Below are positions 25,431-34,439 of a DNA stretch of 64,000 bases, piece by piece. Every line of letters starts with the position of its first letter. The stretch's first letter is position 1. This stretch comes from Glycomyces terrestris (GTDB lineage: Bacteria > Actinomycetota > Actinomycetes > Mycobacteriales > Micromonosporaceae), in NCBI RefSeq assembly GCF_003933745.1, contig NZ_RSEB01000007.1, positions 62,001-126,000 on the forward strand, written 5' to 3'. The notes beneath the pieces are model-generated. The model saw only the letters and a list, made by a program, of their open reading frames with translations, was not told the origin of the DNA and made no database searches. A program made the position numbers and the translations under genes.

Positions 25431-26927
25431 TCAGACCGCCAGGCCGAGCGCCCGGAATCGCTCGGCGTGCGCCTCGTGGCTGAACAGGCGCCGCGTCGTC
25501 GCGAACCCGGCCTCGCGCTGCTCCAGGTACCGGTCGTGGTCCCCGGTCAGCTCGGCGACGAGCCCGGCCACGTCGGCCGGCTCGGCGTACAGCGCCCCGG
25601 ACCCGAACGCCGGCTTGAACACCGGCGGCAGCACCACCGGCAGGCCCGCGGCCATCGCCTCGACGGGCGCGCGCCCGAACGCCTCCAGCCACGACGAGCA
25701 CGTGTAGTACACGTACACGTCCAGGCCGCGCAGGAACTCGCCCACGGCGACCTCGTCGAACGCGTACCCGGTCCAGTTCTCGGGCAGCCGCCCCAGGATG
25801 CGCCGCGGCACCTCGACACCGCCGAGCGCGCGGATCTCGAACCGCGGCCCCGCCGGGTAGCAGGCGCGCAGCTGCGACGCCAGCTCCGGCCACTTCGACA
25901 GGTGGTCGCGCGAGTGCCGCCCGATCCGCACCACGTCGCCGACCGGGTGGTCGCCGCGGACCGCGGTGGCCTTCAGGTCGATCGACGGGTACCAGTAGTC
26001 GGCCGCCAGGTCGACGCCCTCGAGCTCGTCCGCGTGGTGGTCGAGCAGCGCCTGGTGCACGAGCGGCCCCACGGTCACCCAGCGGTGGTCGCCGATCCAG
26101 TCGGTGAGCTTGCGGTGCACGCGGTCGACGTCCCACACGCGCTTGCGGCCCACGCCGCCCTCGTAGTACGTCATCGGCGCCTGGTTGACCACCAGCATCC
26201 GCTGCTCGGCCACGATCTCGGGCAGGTCGTCGCGCAGCACCGACGCGAACGGCGGGAACCGCATGAGCAGCAGGTCGCACGCGACCTTCGCGCGGTCGCC
26301 GACGATCCGCACCCGGTCGCCGTCCACGGCCTCCAGGACCTTCGCGTTCAGCGGCCGCCCCGGGTGCATCTCGAACAGCGGGTTGTGGACCAGGCCCACG
26401 CGCAGGCCCGCGGCCTTGAGCATGGCGATCTCGTTCAGGTTCGAGGAGGTCGTGCCGCCCGGCAGGTTGAAGTTCGAGGCGATGACGACGTCGTAGCGCT
26501 CCTCGGCGCCCCGCGGCGCGGTCCGCGAGTGGGCGAGCGCCGCCGCGGCGGCGCGCCGCACCGTGCGCGTGTGCGCGCCGTCGGACGCGATCGACCGGAG
26601 CGCGGGCGTGGAGGCGGTCGTGAACCCGGCGTCCAGGCGCTCCCGCCACTTGCGGACGTTCGCGAGCGCGCGCGTCTCCCGCTGGGCCGCGCGCAGGCGC
26701 CGCCGCGACAGCAGCTGCATCGGGCTCGCCACCCCGGACTCGCCCATCCGCTTGCGCAGCAGGGCGACCACGAGCGCGGCCTCGCCGGCCAGGACGGCCG
26801 CCATCGCGGGCAGGTACACCGCCGGGGGCGCGGTCAGCGCGAGGCCCGCGCCGGCGAGGGTGGCCGCCCCGACGGCGGTCCCGGCGAGCGCGAGCTTCCT
26901 CGCGGTGCGCATGCGTGCTCCGTTCAT
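25431..26927 (-). CDS. membrane-anchored GT-B glycosyltransferase (module 3)
   Basis: 498 residues from the ATG at 26927, overlapping the GT2 gene stop (ATGA). Two N-terminal hydrophobic segments (about 12-57) anchor it. The GT-B core has the donor-side EX7E motif E415-AFGRAPV-E423, the locus-specific IGRHSRDH at 335-342 and NLPGGTTSSN at 154-163. It belongs to the same paralogue group as the four other GT-B enzymes in this locus. Predicted to add sugars, or sugar-phosphate units, to a surface glycan on the cytoplasmic face. Last gene of its module; donor and acceptor unknown. Confidence 0.85.
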   Translation of the reverse strand: MNGARMRTARKLALAGTAVGAATLAGAGLALTAPPAVYLPAMAAVLAGEAALVVALLRKRMGESGVASPMQLLSRRRLRAAQRETRALANVRKWRERLDAGFTTASTPALRSIASDGAHTRTVRRAAAAALAHSRTAPRGAEERYDVVIASNFNLPGGTTSSNLNEIAMLKAAGLRVGLVHNPLFEMHPGRPLNAKVLEAVDGDRVRIVGDRAKVACDLLLMRFPPFASVLRDDLPEIVAEQRMLVVNQAPMTYYEGGVGRKRVWDVDRVHRKLTDWIGDHRWVTVGPLVHQALLDHHADELEGVDLAADYWYPSIDLKATAVRGDHPVGDVVRIGRHSRDHLSKWPELASQLRACYPAGPRFEIRALGGVEVPRRILGRLPENWTGYAFDEVAVGEFLRGLDVYVYYTCSSWLEAFGRAPVEAMAAGLPVVLPPVFKPAFGSGALYAEPADVAGLVAELTGDHDRYLEQREAGFATTRRLFSHEAHAERFRALGLAV

Positions 26928-28993
26928 CGGCGGGCCAGCCGCCGCAGCAGGGCCTTGAAGCGGGGGAACCCGGGCGCGGACAGCGCGGCGACCGCGAGCG
27001 CGCCCGACGCGGACACGGCCGTGAACGACACCGCCGCCGCCGTCTCGGGCGCGGCGGCGAACCAGCTCGCGACCGCGGCGGCCCACAGCAGCGCGAACGC
27101 CGCGGCCCCGGCCGCGGCGAGGGCCCGGCGCGGGCCCCGGTGCTCCTCGGGCCGCGCCTCAGCGCGGGCCTCGCCGCTCCGCTTGGCCGACAGGATCGCG
27201 GCGACCGCCTGCGCGGCGGCGGGGCGGATCGTCCGCTCCCACGTCTCGGTGCGCCCCACGTCCGTGAACGCGAACTCGTCGCCGCGGCCCTCCCACAGGG
27301 ACGGGTCGGTGACGACGAGCCGCTCGGCCGCGACCCGGTCGACGGGCGCGACGAACTCGACCGGGTTGTCGCCGTGCAGGCTCTCGTTGAGGAAGTCGAG
27401 GATCTCGGGGCGCAGGTGCCGCACGTCGGCGTGGAGGCGCAGCAGCGACTCGACGTGGACGATGCCGACGCGCTTCCCGGCGGCGGCGGCCTCGCGGGCG
27501 CGCTCGACGGCGCGTTTCTGGCCGTCCTCCCAGTAGCGGCAGTCGGCGACGTACAGCTCGTCGAAGGTCCGGCCGTCGAGGCGCACCCCGCGGCTCAGGC
27601 TGGGCGCGTACAGCTCCCGGCGGGGCGCGTCGGCCTCCATGAACCCGCTCGCGTGGCCGCGGCGGATCGCCTCGCGCCAGTGCTGGTGCGCGGACTGGTA
27701 CGCCGAGCGCGCCGGGTGCTGCCAGCCGTTGTCGATCTCGCTGGAGGTGAGGGTGTCGCCGCTGAGGCGCACCAGCGTGAACACCTCGCCCTGGAGCTTG
27801 CGCACGGCCCGGTTGCCGAACACGGCCTTGAACCGGAAGTGGAACTCGGTGTCGGCGCCCTTGCGGAGCGCGTCGAAGTAGCCCATCCGCTCGCGCACCG
27901 GCTCGGTGCGGAACATGACCGACGTCGACCGCGGCCCCTGCACCGGCCGTCCGGTGTGGACGGCGGTGAGGTCCTCGCGGACCCTGATGCAGTTCGCGAA
28001 CGTCATGACCAGCGCCGGGTCGGCGACCATCGGCGCGACCTGCCGCTCCAGCCACCTCGGGTGCGCCCAGTCGTCGGAGTCGAGGCCGGTCGTGAACACG
28101 CCCTTGCACTCCAGCAGCGCGCGGTTGCGGGCCCGGTAGGTGCCGGAGTTCTCCGGGAGCCGGAACAGCCGGATGCGCTCGTCGAGCGCGGCCGCCCGCG
28201 CCAGGATCTCCCCGTACTCGGGGCCGGAGGCGTCGTCGACGAGCAGCAGCTCCCAGTTCTGCCAGCTCTGCGCCACGACCGACCGGATCGCGGTGAACAG
28301 GGTCTCGTCGGGCCGGTAGCACGTCATGATGACCGAGATCCGCCGCTGCGCCCCGCTGACGGCCTCGGCGGGCCCGGCTTGGAGCCGGTCGAACCGCGGC
28401 CCGTCGCCCTCGGCCACGTCGAGGTCGGGCATCCCGGTGAAGACCCGGAACCGCTCTAGCCACGCGGCGGCGTCCCCGCCCCGGTCCGGATGCGCCTCGT
28501 CGGCCTCGAACGCGTGCCGCCACCGCGGCTGGAGGTCCCTGTACCGTTCGAGCACGCCCGCGGCCGACCCGGTCGCCGCGAGCGCGGCCTCGCCGTACCT
28601 GATCTGGAACTCCGGCAGCACCGACTTCGGGTCCAGCCGCTCGGCGAGCCGGAACAGCGCGTACGCGTCCCGGTACTCCCGCCGCCGCGCGAGCGCCGCG
28701 GCGTACCCGGCGAGCCGCCCGGCGTCGATCCCGGAAGTGTCGGCGTCCTCGGCTTCGGCGAGCGCGACGAGGTCGGCGTGCGCGGTGCCGGGCGCGGCGA
28801 GTTCGCGGGCGATGTCGACGGCGAGCGCGGAGCGGGTGCGGACGGTGGTGCCGTAGAGCGCCTGGACCGGTTGCGACCTGGCCTCGTCGAGCAGTGCCTG
28901 CGGGAGCGTCCTCGCCTGCGCGACGCGGTCGCCGGGGGCCTCGGCCGCGGGTGCGTTCGCGGGCAGCGGGGTCGCAGAGGTGGTTGAGGTCAT
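26924..28993 (-). CDS. GT2 family glycosyltransferase, membrane-anchored (module 3)
   Basis: 689 residues. An alpha-helical N-terminal region of about 215 residues is followed by a GT-A domain: ISVIMTCYRP, VDDASGPEY (D253-D254) and the acidic metal/nucleotide motif GLDSDDWAHPRW (D305, D307, D308). Two hydrophobic segments near the C terminus (about 620-680) anchor it. The combination DDASG plus DSDDWAHPR recurs in the other two GT2 proteins of the locus, which are paralogues. First gene of the GT2-GTB module. A TAGGAT -10 candidate lies 68 bp upstream. Confidence 0.87.
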   Translation of the reverse strand: MTSTTSATPLPANAPAAEAPGDRVAQARTLPQALLDEARSQPVQALYGTTVRTRSALAVDIARELAAPGTAHADLVALAEAEDADTSGIDAGRLAGYAAALARRREYRDAYALFRLAERLDPKSVLPEFQIRYGEAALAATGSAAGVLERYRDLQPRWRHAFEADEAHPDRGGDAAAWLERFRVFTGMPDLDVAEGDGPRFDRLQAGPAEAVSGAQRRISVIMTCYRPDETLFTAIRSVVAQSWQNWELLLVDDASGPEYGEILARAAALDERIRLFRLPENSGTYRARNRALLECKGVFTTGLDSDDWAHPRWLERQVAPMVADPALVMTFANCIRVREDLTAVHTGRPVQGPRSTSVMFRTEPVRERMGYFDALRKGADTEFHFRFKAVFGNRAVRKLQGEVFTLVRLSGDTLTSSEIDNGWQHPARSAYQSAHQHWREAIRRGHASGFMEADAPRRELYAPSLSRGVRLDGRTFDELYVADCRYWEDGQKRAVERAREAAAAGKRVGIVHVESLLRLHADVRHLRPEILDFLNESLHGDNPVEFVAPVDRVAAERLVVTDPSLWEGRGDEFAFTDVGRTETWERTIRPAAAQAVAAILSAKRSGEARAEARPEEHRGPRRALAAAGAAAFALLWAAAVASWFAAAPETAAAVSFTAVSASGALAVAALSAPGFPRFKALLRRLARR

Positions 28994-29060
28994 CGATGCA
29001 GTCAGTCAGCCATGGGAGAAAGGGAAGCGGCCCGCGGGAGGCGCGCATGGGGCCGAGGCG

Positions 29061-29066
29061 ATCCTA
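29061..29066 (-). promoter_or_regulatory. -10 candidate TAGGAT for GT module 3
   Basis: Minus-strand TAGGAT in the 142-bp gap upstream of the GT2 gene at 28993. The same hexamer or TAGGGT recurs before three other transcription units of the locus. No good -35 is visible. Confidence 0.35.
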
Positions 29067-29135
29067 GCATGCGCGACATCGTCGAATGGTCCTCGCGTTT
29101 CTGGCAGTCGGCGTCGCCGCGAATGGAACGGCAGG

Positions 29136-30665
29136 TCAGAGGCGGTGCGGCACGGTCACGCCGAGCCGCGCGACCCGGCGGATCAGCGCCGCCGGGGAGA
29201 AGTCCTCTTCGACCTTAGCGAGCGCCCGCAACGCCTGCGCCTCGTAGGCCGCCGGGTCCCCGGCCAGGGCGCGCACCGCCGCGGCCACCCCGTCCGGACG
29301 ACAGTAGACCGCCGCGTCCCCGAACAGCGCCTCGAAACGCCGGTCCATGACGCACGGCACCCCGGAGGCCATCGCCTCCAGCGGCGACCGTCCGAACGCC
29401 TCGACGCAGTCGTCGGCGATGAAGTACACGAACACGTCGAGCCCGTGCAGGAACTCCCGCGCGGGCACCGACCCGAACGGCAGCTCCACCCAGTTGCCCG
29501 GCAGCCCCCCGAGCAGCTCCCGCGGCGTCTCGGCGCCCCCGAGCGCGCGCACCTCGAACGCCGCGGGGTAGCACTCCAGCAGCCGCTCGGCCGTCTCGGG
29601 CCACTTCAGCGGCGCGTCCCTGGTGTGCCGCCCGATGCGCACCGGCCCCTCGTGCCGCGGGCGCTCGGCGCGCCGCCACTGGTCGGCCTCGATGATCTCG
29701 TACCAGTACTCGTCGGCGATGTCGATGCCCGCGATCGCATCCGCGTGGTGCCGCTCAAGCGTGCGCCGGACCTCGGGGCCGATGAGGTACCACGTGTGGT
29801 CCCCGAGCCACCCCTGCACGGTCTCGTGCACCGCGGCCGGGTCCCACTGCGGCCGCCGCCCCCCGTCCGGGCCGTAGTACGTGAACGGCACCTGGTTCAC
29901 CAGCAGCACGGTCCGCCCCGCCTCGATCCGCGGCAGGTCGTCCATGAGCCGCTCCATGACGGTGGGCAGCCGCACCACCGCCAGGTCGCACCGCACCGCG
30001 TCGTGCGGGCCCACCAGCACCACCCGCTCCCCGTCCACCAGCTCGGCGATCTTGGGGTTCACCGGCACCGACACGTCCCACCGGTACACCGGGTGGTGCA
30101 GCAGCCCCACCCGCAGCCCGGCCCCGGTGAGCGCCCCGATGTCGGCGACGTTCGCCGACGTGTTCCCCCCGGGCAGCCCGAAGTGGGACACGATGAGGAC
30201 GTCCACGACGTACTCGGCCCTGGCCGCGCGGGCCCGCTCCTCGGCCTGGAACCACTCGTCGAGTTCGCGCAGGACCGCCATCCGGTGCTCCGGCGGGTTC
30301 GCGGGGTTGCGGGCCGAGCGCAGCAGCGGATCGACCGCGCTGGCGGAGAAGCCGTTGCGGAGCCGGGCGGTCCACTTGTCGTGGAACTGCCGCCGCTCCT
30401 CCTCGGCCGGGTCCGCCGCGGTCTCGGCCGCGGGCGCGGCCGCGCGTTCGAGGGACCGCCGCACCCTGAGGTTGCGGGCGCGGCGCCAGACCTGCGCTCC
30501 CAGGACCGTGATCGCGGCGCACTCGACCGTGAGGACGGCGCCGACGACCGCGGCGGCGGCGGACGGCGGCAGTGCGAGCACGGCCGCCGCGGCGAGCGCG
30601 GCCCCCGCGCCCGCCCACAGGAGGGCGGCCCGTCCTCGGGTCCGCCTGATCGCCGTGCCGCTCAT
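29136..30665 (-). CDS. membrane-anchored GT-B glycosyltransferase (module 2, second)
   Basis: 509 residues from the ATG at 30665 (ATGA overlap with the gene before); the frame is open further upstream but is shadow there. Hydrophobic anchor near residues 15-55, then the locus-type GT-B domain: LPGGNTSANVADIGA, IGRHTRDAPLKWPE and the EX7E motif in VEAFGRSPLEAMASG. The histidine of the usual SRDH is replaced by TRDA, so this copy has diverged at the otherwise most conserved locus motif. Function as for its paralogues: transfer of an unknown sugar to a surface glycan. Confidence 0.84.
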   Translation of the reverse strand: MSGTAIRRTRGRAALLWAGAGAALAAAAVLALPPSAAAAVVGAVLTVECAAITVLGAQVWRRARNLRVRRSLERAAAPAAETAADPAEEERRQFHDKWTARLRNGFSASAVDPLLRSARNPANPPEHRMAVLRELDEWFQAEERARAARAEYVVDVLIVSHFGLPGGNTSANVADIGALTGAGLRVGLLHHPVYRWDVSVPVNPKIAELVDGERVVLVGPHDAVRCDLAVVRLPTVMERLMDDLPRIEAGRTVLLVNQVPFTYYGPDGGRRPQWDPAAVHETVQGWLGDHTWYLIGPEVRRTLERHHADAIAGIDIADEYWYEIIEADQWRRAERPRHEGPVRIGRHTRDAPLKWPETAERLLECYPAAFEVRALGGAETPRELLGGLPGNWVELPFGSVPAREFLHGLDVFVYFIADDCVEAFGRSPLEAMASGVPCVMDRRFEALFGDAAVYCRPDGVAAAVRALAGDPAAYEAQALRALAKVEEDFSPAALIRRVARLGVTVPHRL

Positions 30666-32269
30666 CGCGCCCCGCTCTCGTCCGCCGTGCCGGCCGGGCC
30701 TCCCGGACCGGGTCGGGCGCCGGGGACCCGGACGCCCAGTGCCGCGACGCGGCGCAGCAGCGCCTCGTGCGAGAAGTGCTCCCGCACCACCGCCAGCGAC
30801 CGCTCCGACTGCGCCCGGTAGCGCTCCGGGTCGGCCATGAGGCCCCGCACCACGTCCTCGACCTCGTGCGGCTCGCAGTAGAGGCCGCCGTCGCCGAACA
30901 GGGGCCGGAAGCGGGGCGGCATGACGCACGGCAGCCCGGCGGCCATGGCCTCCATGGGGGAGCGGCCGAACGCCTCCACGTACTCCTCGGCCGTGAAGTA
31001 CACGGCCACGTCGAGCGAGTGCAGGAACTCGATCGCGGGGACCGACCCGAAGGGGTACTCCGTCCAGTTCGCGGGCAGCTCTCCGAGGACCCGCCGGGGC
31101 GACTCGGCGCCGCCGAGGACGTGGACCTCGAAGTCCTCGCCGTCCGGGTGGGCGGCGCGCAGGTCCTCGGCGATGGTCTGCCACTTCAGCGGGTGGTCCC
31201 GCGAGTGGCGTCCGATGCGGATGGTCCCGTCGGGCTCGCGCGGGCCCTCGCGGCGCCACAGGTCCGGGTCGAGCGAACCGAACCAGTAGTCCTCGGCGAA
31301 CTCGATCCCGGCGAGCTCGTCGGCGTGGTGCCGCTCCAGGGTCTCGCGCACCGACGGGCCGATCGCGTACCAGGTGCTCGGCCCCGCCCAGGCGGCGAGG
31401 TTGTCGCGCACGGTCGCGACGTCCCACGAGAAGTGGCGGCCGCCGTCGGGCCCGTAGGACTCGAACGGCGTCTGGTTGATCAGGAGGACCGTCCGGGCCG
31501 GCTTGATCTCGGGGCGGTCGTCGAGCGGCTTCGCGAGCGAGGGCGGGAACCGGACGATCATCAGGTCGCACGTCACGTCGTCGCCGGGCCGGAGCATGAC
31601 GGCGCCCTCGGCCGCGAGCTCGGCGACCTTCGGGTTCACGTCGCGGCCGACGTTCCACTCGAACACCGGGTGGTGGAGCAGCCCCACGGACAGGCCCGCC
31701 CGCAGGTAGGCGCGCACCTCTTCCACATTGGAGGCCGTGGTGCCGCCGAGCAGGTTCAGGTTCGAGACCAGGACGATGTCGAGGTGCCCCTGGAACGGCT
31801 CGTCCCGCCGCTCCCGCAGGCCCTTGCGCCACTCGACGATCGCGTCGAGCATCGCGATGCGGAAGGGGTACGTGCCCTGCTCGTTGTCCGCGTACCCGTA
31901 CATGACCGGCAGCGCGGTCGCCGAGAAGCCGCGCGTGAGGCGTGCGGTCCAGCGCCGCAGCGGGCGGAGCTTCCTGGCGGGGAGCTTCCCGGCCCGCACC
32001 GGCTGCGGCGCGGTGACGGGGGCGGCCTGGGCCGGCGCGACCGCGGCCTCCTTGACCGCGTCCTCCAGCCGCAGCAGGAGCGCGGCCAGCAGCCCCAGTT
32101 CGAGGACCGCGACCACGGCGGCGACGGCGAGCGCGGCCGGGCGACTCGGCGCCAGGACCACGGCGGCGACGGCCGCCGCGAGTCCGGCGAGCGCCGCCGC
32201 CGGGGCGGGGCCGATCCGCCGCAGCCGCCGCTTGAGGCGGCCGAGACCGCGTCTGAGCATCCGCTTCAT
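30662..32269 (-). CDS. membrane-anchored GT-B glycosyltransferase (module 2, first)
   Basis: 535 residues. Basic N terminus (MKRMLRRGLGRLKRRLRRIG) and two hydrophobic helices (about 24-70), then the GT-B domain with LLGGTTASNVEEVRAY, IGRHSRDHPLKWQT and the EX7E motif in VEAFGRSPMEAMAAG. Coupled by ATGA overlaps to the GT2 gene upstream and the next GT-B gene downstream, so the three are made together. Confidence 0.85.
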   Translation of the reverse strand: MKRMLRRGLGRLKRRLRRIGPAPAAALAGLAAAVAAVVLAPSRPAALAVAAVVAVLELGLLAALLLRLEDAVKEAAVAPAQAAPVTAPQPVRAGKLPARKLRPLRRWTARLTRGFSATALPVMYGYADNEQGTYPFRIAMLDAIVEWRKGLRERRDEPFQGHLDIVLVSNLNLLGGTTASNVEEVRAYLRAGLSVGLLHHPVFEWNVGRDVNPKVAELAAEGAVMLRPGDDVTCDLMIVRFPPSLAKPLDDRPEIKPARTVLLINQTPFESYGPDGGRHFSWDVATVRDNLAAWAGPSTWYAIGPSVRETLERHHADELAGIEFAEDYWFGSLDPDLWRREGPREPDGTIRIGRHSRDHPLKWQTIAEDLRAAHPDGEDFEVHVLGGAESPRRVLGELPANWTEYPFGSVPAIEFLHSLDVAVYFTAEEYVEAFGRSPMEAMAAGLPCVMPPRFRPLFGDGGLYCEPHEVEDVVRGLMADPERYRAQSERSLAVVREHFSHEALLRRVAALGVRVPGARPGPGGPAGTADESGAR

Positions 32270-34194
32270 CGGCGCAGCCGCCGGGCGGTGAGGGCGATCG
32301 CGACGCAGCCGGCCGCGGCGAAGCCGGTCGCCGTCGTCGTCAGGGCCGCCGCCGGACCCGCTGCGGCAGCGGCGAGCCCCGTGCCCGCCGCGGCCGCAGC
32401 AGCCGTCCCGGAGGCGGTCAGCAGGCCGCGGGTCCCGGGCCGCAGCAGGCCCACCCGGACCCGAAGGGGCTCAGGCGGCTCCACCGGGGCCGGAGGGGCC
32501 TGCGGGACCGCGGTCCCCGTGACGCCGTAGTCCTGTTCGAGACAGGTGAGGAGCGACCGGTCGGCGGCGACCAGGCGGTGCGCGCCGGAGCGCTCCAGAT
32601 CCGCGAACAGCAGGCCGTGCTCGGCGGCGAACGCGAGCACCTCCGGCGCGATCGCGGCCGAGCCGGCGAGGGCGTCCCAGGCGGGGTAGTGCACCAGCCC
32701 GACCGTCTCGCCGTCGGCCGCGGCGGCCGCGGCCTCGTCCAGCAGCTCGCGCCGCGAGCGGTCGACGCGCCGCCAGTCGGCGGCCGCCACGAGGTCGAAC
32801 CGGTCGGGGACGGCGCCCCGCTCCAGGAGCTCCCGCGGCGCCGGGAACGGCCGCTCCGGCGGGGAGGCGGCCAGGAACGGCTTGGAGCGCCCCTGGCGAG
32901 TCCGCTTGTGCCAGTGGCGGAACGCGTTCTCGTACGCGGCGCGTGCCGGGGAGACCCACTCGGCCGCCACCTCGGACTCCGAGAGCGATCCGGCCCGGTG
33001 CCGCACCGCCGTGAGGTACCGGCCGCGGAGGAACGCCACGCGGCCGCTGCCGAAGTGCCGCTGGACGCGGAGCTTGAACTCGGTGTCCGCGCTCTTGAGC
33101 ACGGTGTCGTAGAAGCCGATGCGCTCGCGGATCTCGCCGGCGCGGAACATGACGGACGTGGACCGCGTCTCGGTCAGGCGCAGCTCGGGGGTGACGGCGG
33201 GCTCGAGGCCGCCGGTGCAGCGGACGCCTTCGGCGACCGACATGACCAGGCCGGGGTCGGCCAGCAGCGGGGCGATCTGCCGCTCGATCCACCGCGGGTG
33301 GGCCCAGTCGTCCGAGTCCAGGCCGGTGATCACGGCGCCCTCGGCCATGCCGAGGGCTCGGTTGCGGGCCCGGTAGGTCCCGCCGTTGGTCCGCTGGCGG
33401 ACGAGCCGCACGCGCTCGTCGAGGCGGCCGCATTCGACGAGCAGGTCCGCGTATCCGGGTCCCGACGCGTCGTCGACGAGGAGCAGCTCCAGGTTCCGCC
33501 AGCTCTGGGCGAGGACCGACCGGACCGCGGTGAGCAGTTCGGGACCGGGCTCGAAGCAGGTCATGACGACGGAGACGAGGGGGCCGTCCTCGACCGCCCG
33601 CACGCCGTCGGGACGCAGCCGTCCCAGGAGGTCGGGCCCGGCGTCCCCGAGGACGACGCCGTCCCAGCCCGCGAAGTCGAGGAACGCGGGCACCCAGCGC
33701 CGCTCGTCCCCGGGCGACGCGGCCCGCAGCGCGGCGCATTCGGCGGCCCCCCAGTAGGCGTCCGGCACCCGGCCGTAGGTCCGGCGCAGCGATCGCAGGA
33801 GGCGGAGGTCGCCGCGCAGTCCCGCCAGCCGGACGTGCGCGATCTGGTCCCGTTCGGGCAGTGCGTCGCCGAGGAGCCTCCTGGCGCGCCCGTACATCGC
33901 CAGGGCCGCGTCCTGGTCGCCGTCGTCGAGCGGCTGGGCGGCGAGCGCGTAGGCGAGGTCGCAGTAGGCGCCGAGGTGCAGCTTGGAGGACTTCACGCGC
34001 CGGTCGAACGCGGTGTGGTCGACCGCGTCGACCGGGTCGCGCTCCTCGGGGTGGGCGAGGAGCGCCAGCAGCCGCCGCCCGGTGCGGGAGCGCAGCCGGA
34101 GCGCGTTGGCGAGCACGGCGCCGCTCGGCGCCGCCGCGACTCGGGGGAGTACCGATTCGAGGTACGGGGTGGAGGGTGGGAGGGGCATGCTCAT
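32266..34194 (-). CDS. GT2 family glycosyltransferase, membrane-anchored (module 2)
   Basis: 642 residues from the ATG at 34194 (AGGA about 5 nt upstream; the ATG two codons later is an alternative). Helical N-terminal region of about 190 residues, GT-A domain with SVVMTCFEPG, VDDASGPGY and GLDSDDWAHPRW, and C-terminal hydrophobic segments (about 590-640). Paralogue of the two other GT2 proteins in the locus. Heads the GT2-GTB-GTB module. The 245-bp gap upstream contains a hairpin that closes module 1; a TAGTGG hexamer near 34260 is a poor -10 candidate. Confidence 0.87.
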   Translation of the reverse strand: MSMPLPPSTPYLESVLPRVAAAPSGAVLANALRLRSRTGRRLLALLAHPEERDPVDAVDHTAFDRRVKSSKLHLGAYCDLAYALAAQPLDDGDQDAALAMYGRARRLLGDALPERDQIAHVRLAGLRGDLRLLRSLRRTYGRVPDAYWGAAECAALRAASPGDERRWVPAFLDFAGWDGVVLGDAGPDLLGRLRPDGVRAVEDGPLVSVVMTCFEPGPELLTAVRSVLAQSWRNLELLLVDDASGPGYADLLVECGRLDERVRLVRQRTNGGTYRARNRALGMAEGAVITGLDSDDWAHPRWIERQIAPLLADPGLVMSVAEGVRCTGGLEPAVTPELRLTETRSTSVMFRAGEIRERIGFYDTVLKSADTEFKLRVQRHFGSGRVAFLRGRYLTAVRHRAGSLSESEVAAEWVSPARAAYENAFRHWHKRTRQGRSKPFLAASPPERPFPAPRELLERGAVPDRFDLVAAADWRRVDRSRRELLDEAAAAAADGETVGLVHYPAWDALAGSAAIAPEVLAFAAEHGLLFADLERSGAHRLVAADRSLLTCLEQDYGVTGTAVPQAPPAPVEPPEPLRVRVGLLRPGTRGLLTASGTAAAAAAGTGLAAAAAGPAAALTTTATGFAAAGCVAIALTARRLRR

Positions 34195-34365
34195 CCCTTT
34201 CCTGTCGCAAGGTCCTGCATTTCCTCTGCTCCGATTTCCGCCGCATTCGAACCGTCCACTAGGGGCAGATCGTGCAACGACGAATAAATCGGGCGACTGG
34301 GGCAAGTCGATGCTACAGCAGCGCGTCGAACATGGCGCGTTCCGAACAGGCCGGTGAACGGTGAG

Positions 34366-34407
34366 GGGCCCGTGCGCGGCCGGCGGGAGCCGGCCGCGCA
34401 CGGGCCC
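34366..34407 (-). terminator. perfect 19-bp hairpin ending GT module 1
   Basis: Bases 34366-34384 and 34389-34407 are exact reverse complements around GGGA. It stands 32 bp past the end of the minus-strand GT-B gene at 34440, so modules 1 and 2 are probably separate transcription units. Confidence 0.85.
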
Positions 34408-34439
34408 GGGCGCGAAGAGGTGGGGCGGAGCGCGGCCGC

